Of a stretch of 8,887 bases of DNA, positions 4,323 to 8,887 are shown in pieces. This DNA is from an uncultured Traorella sp. (GTDB lineage: Bacteria; Bacillota_I; Bacilli_A; Erysipelotrichales; Erysipelotrichaceae): positions 1 through 8,887 of the forward strand of contig CAMEUL010000049.1 in the NCBI GenBank assembly GCA_945938205.1. The letters run 5' to 3'. A model generated the notes under the pieces. It made no database searches and was not told where the DNA came from. It worked only from the letters and a program-made list of their open reading frames with translations. The first letter of the stretch is position 1; each line of letters starts with the position of its first letter. Both the position numbers and the translations under genes were made by a program.

Positions 4323-6062
4323 TTACTCTTTAATAGACAGTGCAAGATCTTTAAGCTGCATATCATCCACTTTGGAAGGAGCTTCACTCATTAAATCACT
4401 AGCACTGGCAGTTTTTGGGAATGCAACCACATCACGGATATTATCCGTACCTGCTAGGATCATGATCAAACGTTCCAAACCAATTCCTACTCCGCCATGA
4501 GGAGGTGTTCCATACTTAAAGGCTTCCAAGAAGAATCCAAATTTTTCCTTAGCCTGTTTTTCACTGAGCCCGATTGCTTCAAACACCTTGGCCTGCAGTT
4601 TTTGATCATGAATACGGATCGACCCGCTTAATAATTCATAGCCATTCAATACTAAATCATAAGCTCTTGAATAGCAGTTTTGTGGTTCACTCATCAATTT
4701 ATCGACATCTTCCAGATTTGGTGAAGTAAACGGATGATGAGCTGCCACATAACGGTCTTCTTCTTCAACATATTCAAACATTGGAAAGTTAGTAACCCAT
4801 AGGAAATTGTATTTGCTTTCATCAATCAAATGTAGCTCTTTTCCAAGTTTTACACGTAATGCTCCTAATGCAGTCTGACTTACTTTTGGTTTATCAGCCA
4901 CGATAAAAATAATGTCATTATCTTCAATATTTAGTTTCTGCTTTAATTGCTGTTTTTCCTCATCACTGACTACTTTATTGATAGAACCGTTCCATTCATT
5001 CGATGAATATTTCAAATAAGAAAGAGCTTTAGCACCATATACTTTCACAAATTCACTTAATTTGTCACAGTCTTTTCTTGAGAAAGAATCAGCTTGATTT
5101 TTAACGACAAAACAATTGATGCTTCCATTAGCATCCAGAATATTTTTAAAGATCTCAAAACTTGTCTGATTGAAAACATCTGAAATATTGACTAGTTTCA
5201 TATCGAAACGTGTATCTGGTTTATCACTTCCATATTGAGCCATACATTCATTATAGGTCAGAGCTGGAAATGGGCTAAGATCAACTCCCTTTACTTCTTT
5301 AAAAATCTTGCGCATCAGTCCTTCTACAACATCAAAAACATCCTTTTCTTCGACAAAACTCATTTCAATATAGATCTGTGTAAACTCAGGCTGGCGGTCA
5401 GCACGCAAGTCTTCATCACGGAAACAACGTGCAATTTGAAAATATTTGTCCATACCTCCAATCATCAAAAGCTGTTTATAAATCTGTGGAGATTGAGGCA
5501 AAGCATAAAAACTGCCTTTAGAAATACGGCTTGGTACCAGATAATCACGGGCACCTTCAGGTGTGGATTTACAAAGTATCGGTGTTTCAATTTCAAGAAA
5601 TCCTAAGTCTGAAAGATAATTTCGTGTGACCATGGTTACTTTGTGACGAAGTTTCAGATTCTCTTGCAAGCATTCTCTTCTCAAATCCAAATATCTATAT
5701 TTTAAGCGAGTATCCTCTAAAGCATCTGTTTGATTGGCAATGATCATCGGAGTTGTTTCAGCAATATTGATGATGGTTACATCTTCAACCTTGATTTCGA
5801 TATCTCCTGTTTTCATCTTAGGATTCTTATCTTTTCTTTCAACTACGATTCCCTGAATTTCTAATACGAATTCATTTCTTACTTCTACAATTTTCTCAGA
5901 AATGGTTTCATCAAAGACACACTGAGTCAATCCTTCACGATCTCTTAAATCGATGAACACTAAAGCACCAAAATTACGTCTTTTATTCACCCATCCCTGA
6001 AGGACAACATGTTCATTAACATTTTTTAAGGTCAACTCACCACAGTTATGTGTACGTTTCAT
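4323..6062 (-). CDS. aspS: Aspartyl-tRNA synthetase
   Basis: This 579-residue class IIb enzyme charges tRNA-Asp with aspartate in the cytoplasm. It starts with the OB-fold anticodon-binding domain (LQGWVNKRRNFGALVFIDLRDREG, about 21-44). The catalytic core has FLEIETPIL (155-163), motif 2 with FRDEDLRADRQPEFTQIY (214-231), FPMFEY, AHHPFTSP (441-448) and motif 3 GIGLERLIMILAGTDNIRD (526-544). The large bacterial insertion (GAD) domain lies at about 270-415, which marks the bacterial rather than archaeal type. The usual GYELGGGS motif reads GYELLSGS here (474-481). Whether the enzyme is discriminating or also charges tRNA-Asn cannot be told. ATG 6062 comes 3 nt after the hisS stop, with an AGAGG site inside the hisS 3' end, so translation is likely coupled and expression depends on the T-box upstream of hisS. 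Confidence 0.98.
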   Translation of the reverse strand: MKRTHNCGELTLKNVNEHVVLQGWVNKRRNFGALVFIDLRDREGLTQCVFDETISEKIVEVRNEFVLEIQGIVVERKDKNPKMKTGDIEIKVEDVTIINIAETTPMIIANQTDALEDTRLKYRYLDLRRECLQENLKLRHKVTMVTRNYLSDLGFLEIETPILCKSTPEGARDYLVPSRISKGSFYALPQSPQIYKQLLMIGGMDKYFQIARCFRDEDLRADRQPEFTQIYIEMSFVEEKDVFDVVEGLMRKIFKEVKGVDLSPFPALTYNECMAQYGSDKPDTRFDMKLVNISDVFNQTSFEIFKNILDANGSINCFVVKNQADSFSRKDCDKLSEFVKVYGAKALSYLKYSSNEWNGSINKVVSDEEKQQLKQKLNIEDNDIIFIVADKPKVSQTALGALRVKLGKELHLIDESKYNFLWVTNFPMFEYVEEEDRYVAAHHPFTSPNLEDVDKLMSEPQNCYSRAYDLVLNGYELLSGSIRIHDQKLQAKVFEAIGLSEKQAKEKFGFFLEAFKYGTPPHGGVGIGLERLIMILAGTDNIRDVVAFPKTASASDLMSEAPSKVDDMQLKDLALSIKE

Positions 6063-6065
6063 ACT

Positions 6066-7346
6066 TTACATCCTCTCTTCAAATATTTCATCCATTTTTT
6101 CAATCAGCTGATCCTGATCTACAACATACTGCTCCTGAGTATCAATGCGTTTGATGGAGACTGTATGATTTTCAACTTCAGAATTTCCTATCAGAACAGC
6201 TACTTTAGCTTTCATACGATCCACGCTCTTGAATTGAGCTTTAAAGGATCGATGCAAATAATCTGTTTCCGCAATAAATCCATGACTTCTTAATGTGGTT
6301 GTGATAGCCAAGGCATTACATTGTGCTTGATCATCAAGGCACAAAACATAAGCATCAATGGATTCTTCTTCGGTGATATCGATTTTTTCCGCATCCAAAG
6401 CAATTAGAATTCTCTCCATTCCTAAAGCAAATCCCATGCCGGACATTTGAGGGCCACCAAAATATTCAATAAGTCCATCATATCGTCCGCCTGCAAGAAG
6501 AGTTGATTGTGATCCCATTTCTTCATTGACAGAAACAATTTCAAACACAGTGTGTGTATAATAATCCAAACCGCGAACCAAACGATCTTCAACAGTGTAT
6601 GGAATGCCTAATGCATCCAATCCTTCTTTAACACGATCAAAATAATCTCGACTTTCTGAATTGAGATAATCCTGGATTTTAGGAGCTGACTTCATGGCAG
6701 GATGATCATGATCCACTTTACAGTCCAATATTCTCAGTGGATTTTGTTCATAACGTCGCTTACAGTCAGTACATAACTCATCCAAAGAAGTACTAAAATG
6801 ATCTTTTAACGCCTCTCGATAGGCATTACGGGATGCATCATCACCTAAGGTATTTAATTGAACAACTAGATCCTTTAATCCTAATCCCCTTAAAATAGAA
6901 TATCCTAAAGCAATTGTTTCAACATCTAGATATGGATTTTTGGCACCGATGGCTTCTACGCCAAACTGATGGAAAATTCTTTGTCTTCCCTTCTGTGGAC
7001 GTTCATAACGCATCATAGGCCCCATATAATAGAGTTTCTGTGGAAGATCTGCACTTCCAAACAATTTGTTTTCTACAAAGCTTCGGCAAACACCCGCGGT
7101 TCCTTCAGGACGCAATGTAATGGATCGACTTCCATTATCCATAAAAGTATACATTTCTTTATTGACCATGTCACTGGAATCATTTCCGCGTTTGAATACT
7201 TCAGTATGTTCAAAGATTGGTGTGCGGATTTCCTTATAGTGATATAAAGTCGCAAATTTTGTTAAGAATTCTTCTAACGCATGCCATTTTTCTATTTCAT
7301 TCGGCAGAATATCCTGGGTTCCTCTTGGCATCTGATAGTTTGTCAT
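6066..7346 (-). CDS. hisS: Histidyl-tRNA synthetase
   Basis: This 426-residue class IIa enzyme charges tRNA-His. The N-terminus has the family start MPRGTQDILP (6-15). Motif 2 covers YYMGPMMRYERPQKGRQRIF (106-125) and HQFGVEAIG. The histidine-specific loops are LVRGLDYYTHTVFE (256-269, His A) and LAGGRYDGL (284-292, His B). Motif 3 is GFALGMERI (305-313). The C-terminal anticodon-binding domain follows from about 330 to the end. Length is normal. ATG 7346 has an ideal AGGAGGG ribosome-binding site 5 nt upstream. It is the first gene of a hisS-aspS operon preceded by a T-box leader, as in many Firmicutes; in B. subtilis the order is relA-dtd-yrvJ-hisS-aspS, so this genome lacks the two genes between rel and hisS at this place. 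Confidence 0.98.
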   Translation of the reverse strand: MTNYQMPRGTQDILPNEIEKWHALEEFLTKFATLYHYKEIRTPIFEHTEVFKRGNDSSDMVNKEMYTFMDNGSRSITLRPEGTAGVCRSFVENKLFGSADLPQKLYYMGPMMRYERPQKGRQRIFHQFGVEAIGAKNPYLDVETIALGYSILRGLGLKDLVVQLNTLGDDASRNAYREALKDHFSTSLDELCTDCKRRYEQNPLRILDCKVDHDHPAMKSAPKIQDYLNSESRDYFDRVKEGLDALGIPYTVEDRLVRGLDYYTHTVFEIVSVNEEMGSQSTLLAGGRYDGLIEYFGGPQMSGMGFALGMERILIALDAEKIDITEEESIDAYVLCLDDQAQCNALAITTTLRSHGFIAETDYLHRSFKAQFKSVDRMKAKVAVLIGNSEVENHTVSIKRIDTQEQYVVDQDQLIEKMDEIFEERM

Positions 7347-7360
7347 ACAATCCCTCCTCT

Positions 7361-7391
7361 AAAATAAAAAGCGTCCATTCTAAGGACGCTT
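7361..7391 (-). terminator. Regulated intrinsic terminator of the T-box leader
   Basis: AAGCGTCC (7391-7384) pairs with GGACGCTT (7376-7369) around a TTAGAAT loop, followed by TTTTTATTTT to 7361. Its 5' arm and loop include the CCTTAG that the antiterminator uses, so the two structures exclude each other. It forms when the cognate tRNA is charged and stops transcription before hisS. It would also end any transcript reading through from rel. Confidence 0.92.
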
Positions 7392-7563
7392 AACGTGATA
7401 CCACCTTAGTTCGCAAATAATTGCGCACTCAACTCATAACGGCGAGTCCCGTCTGTTCTTTTCAAACAGCTCCTCCATAGTGTCCCTGTTTTACTTCCGT
7501 ATGAGTTTTCACCTGCCACTCACTCTCTACAACATTCATAAAACATTCTCTATTTCTCAGGTT
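7361..7563 (-). promoter_or_regulatory. T-box riboswitch leader of the hisS-aspS operon
   Basis: The leader senses uncharged tRNA and switches transcription of hisS-aspS. In Stem I, GTTTTAT (7544-7538) pairs with GTAAAAC (7494-7488) and, below the specifier loop, ATAG (7553-7550) with CTAT (7480-7477). The distal part has the usual AGAGAGTGAGTGG and GGTGAAA elements. The specifier loop contains GACAC (7484-7480), where GAC (Asp) and CAC (His) overlap. Further small stems are CTGTT/AACAG and CGCAA/TTGCG. The T-box core reads AAGGTGGTATCACG (7407-7394). The antiterminator is CTAAGG (7409-7404) with CCTTAG (7385-7380), a 7-nt bulge TGGTATC and an inner ACG/CGT helix, mutually exclusive with the terminator at 7391-7361. 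The class is certain; the tRNA specificity is open. Confidence 0.95.
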
Positions 7564-7569
7564 TTCTTC

Positions 7570-7598
7570 AATATAACATGACTCTCTGTGAAAATCAA
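7570..7598 (-). promoter_or_regulatory. Promoter of the T-box-hisS-aspS operon
   Basis: TTGATT (7598-7593) and TATATT (7575-7570) are 17 nt apart, and TGT precedes the -10 (extended -10). The -35 box begins on the base directly after the rel stop codon (TAG 7601-7599). The predicted transcript start near 7563 lies a few bases before Stem I of the T-box. Confidence 0.8.
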
Positions 7599-8887
7599 CT
7601 ATTGAATGATTCTTTCGACAGAAATCACACTGTTAACTTTTCTAAGATTTGCAATCAGCAAACGTAAATGTTCCGCATTTCTAACAACAACAGTCAGAAA
7701 TGTCGTGACAGAAATTTTGTCTTCAAGCACTTTACTGTCTACATGAACTAATCCAGCCTTATTCTGTGAAACAATTGTTACGATGTCACTTAATAAGAAT
7801 GATCTATCTGTTGACTGGATCAGCAAAGCAACCTCATATTCTTTTTCTTCCAGGTTTTCATCCCAATATACATCAATTAATCGAGATTTTTCATTAAGGA
7901 TATTCGGGCAATCATCGCGATGGACCTTTACCCCGGCACTCTTGGTAACATAACCTACGATCGCATCTCCAGGAATCGGTTTGCAGCAGGCAGAAAGAGT
8001 CACCATCATCGTATCAATTCCCTTAACGTATACTCCGCATTTAGAAGGCTTTCTTCTCTTTGGTTCGGTTTTGTTGAAGAGACGAACAAGTTCTTCGTTA
8101 TCTAAGGACTTGCTAGCACTGTGATTCACCATACGATCCACTACGGTCGAAACTGGAATGGATTTAGCTCCAATCGAATAATACAGATCGTTTAAAGAAG
8201 GATACGTCAATGCCGAAACAACCGCTTCAAGTTTCTTTCGTTCCAAATAATCGTCCGGATTAAGATTACGCCGTTTCAATTCATCAACCAAAAAATCTTT
8301 TCCTTTTTCAATTTCAGCAGATTTCTTTTCGATTTCTTTTTTCTGATAGAAACTTCGGATTTTATTACGAGCATGTGTGCTTTTTACGATCTTGATCCAA
8401 TCTTCACTTGGACCTGGTGAAAGGTTACTGGTACGTATACTGACAACATCCCCTGTTTTTAAAACAGTATTTAATGGAACAATGGCTCCATTAACGGTAG
8501 CACCTACCATCTTATTGCCAACCTCAGTATGAATTCGATAAGCAAAATCAATAGGTGTTGATCCATTCGGTAAAGCAATGACACGACCTTTCGGACTCAT
8601 GACATATACATTGGCTTCAAATATATCTTTCTGAAGAAGATTCATGTATTCCTTTGCATCATCGCTGATACCATCTTCCCCACTCATCACAGTAAATTCT
8701 TTCAGCCATGTCAGTTTCTCTTCTATTTCTTTCTGTTCTTTATCATGACTTAAGGAAATATTTTCTTTATAAGCCCAGTGCGCGGCAATCCCTTGCTCTG
8801 CAACATTATCCATTTCTTCTGTACGGATTTGGACTTCAAAAATGTTTTCTTCTGCCACAATGGTGGTATGCAGCGACTGATACATGT
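7599..8887 (-). CDS. rel: RelA/SpoT-type (p)ppGpp synthetase/hydrolase, C-terminal part (runs off the right edge)
   Basis: About 429 C-terminal residues of a long bifunctional Rel enzyme are present; the family is about 720-740 residues, so the hydrolase domain and most of the synthetase are outside the window. The visible part opens with the end of the synthetase domain (MYQSLHTTIV, FEVQIRTEEMD, EQGIAAHWAYKE). A TGS domain follows (EANVYVMSPKGRVIALPNGS and PIDFAYRIHTEVGNKMVGA, about 90-150), then a helical region, the conserved-cysteine zinc-finger-like domain (CCKPIPGDAIVGYV, then GVKVHRDDCPN, about 300-328) and a C-terminal ACT domain (about 350-428). These regulatory domains contact the ribosome and deacylated tRNA. 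ATG 8885 lies inside the family's conserved MYQSLHTT motif, so it is an internal Met and not the start. The stop codon abuts the hisS operon promoter. Confidence 0.96.
   Translation of the reverse strand, partial: MYQSLHTTIVAEENIFEVQIRTEEMDNVAEQGIAAHWAYKENISLSHDKEQKEIEEKLTWLKEFTVMSGEDGISDDAKEYMNLLQKDIFEANVYVMSPKGRVIALPNGSTPIDFAYRIHTEVGNKMVGATVNGAIVPLNTVLKTGDVVSIRTSNLSPGPSEDWIKIVKSTHARNKIRSFYQKKEIEKKSAEIEKGKDFLVDELKRRNLNPDDYLERKKLEAVVSALTYPSLNDLYYSIGAKSIPVSTVVDRMVNHSASKSLDNEELVRLFNKTEPKRRKPSKCGVYVKGIDTMMVTLSACCKPIPGDAIVGYVTKSAGVKVHRDDCPNILNEKSRLIDVYWDENLEEKEYEVALLIQSTDRSFLLSDIVTIVSQNKAGLVHVDSKVLEDKISVTTFLTVVVRNAEHLRLLIANLRKVNSVISVERIIQ

Noticed and set aside
5235..5606. A 123-codon open frame on the plus strand opposite aspS.
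   Set aside because: It is antisense to strongly conserved AspRS coding sequence, with no promoter, ribosome-binding site or recognisable protein features.
1..8887. Possible mobile element, CRISPR array, toxin-antitoxin pair or defence system.
   Set aside because: No transposase, integrase, terminal repeats, regularly spaced repeats or unknown gene cassettes are present; nearly all the sequence is accounted for by conserved housekeeping genes and their regulatory elements.

Overview
The window is an AT-rich chromosomal segment of a low-GC Firmicute. Every gene I can support lies on the minus strand, so transcription runs from high to low coordinates. UGA is used as a stop codon, which argues against Mycoplasma-type Mollicutes. 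The gene order (rel - hisS - aspS - 6S RNA, and spoIIIAH-like - yqhY - nusB - xseA) matches Bacillus/Clostridium-type synteny. The N-terminus of the SpoIIIAH-like protein resembles, as far as I recall, proteins annotated in Erysipelotrichia. I therefore favour a spore-forming or formerly spore-forming Erysipelotrichia-like bacterium; that lineage call is inference.

Layout in transcription order: the C-terminal part of a long RelA/SpoT stringent-response enzyme (8887-7599); a promoter starting directly after its stop codon, then a T-box leader with antiterminator and terminator (7598-7361); a hisS-aspS operon with a 3-nt gap between the genes (7346-4323); a 6S RNA-type non-coding RNA with its own promoter and terminator (about 4283-4081); a DedA-family membrane protein (4046-3462); truB and ribF, overlapping as ATGA (3424-1677); a SpoIIIAH-like gene with an A-run frameshift (1634-1183); a strong promoter (1186-1158); a YqhY/Asp23-family gene (1138-812); a small intrinsic terminator (808-789); nusB (749-378); and the N-terminal third of xseA (381-1), overlapping nusB as ATGA.

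Functionally this is mostly core information processing and its regulation: tRNA charging (HisRS, AspRS) controlled by uncharged tRNA through the T-box, amino-acid starvation signalling (Rel), RNA polymerase modulation (6S RNA), tRNA modification (TruB), flavin cofactor synthesis (RibF), transcription antitermination (NusB) and DNA repair (XseA). I found no mobile element, CRISPR array, toxin-antitoxin pair or defence island. The items most worth a second look are the SpoIIIAH reading frame, broken exactly at a canonical -1 slippery heptamer, and the T-box specifier GACAC, in which an Asp and a His codon overlap upstream of the HisRS-AspRS operon.
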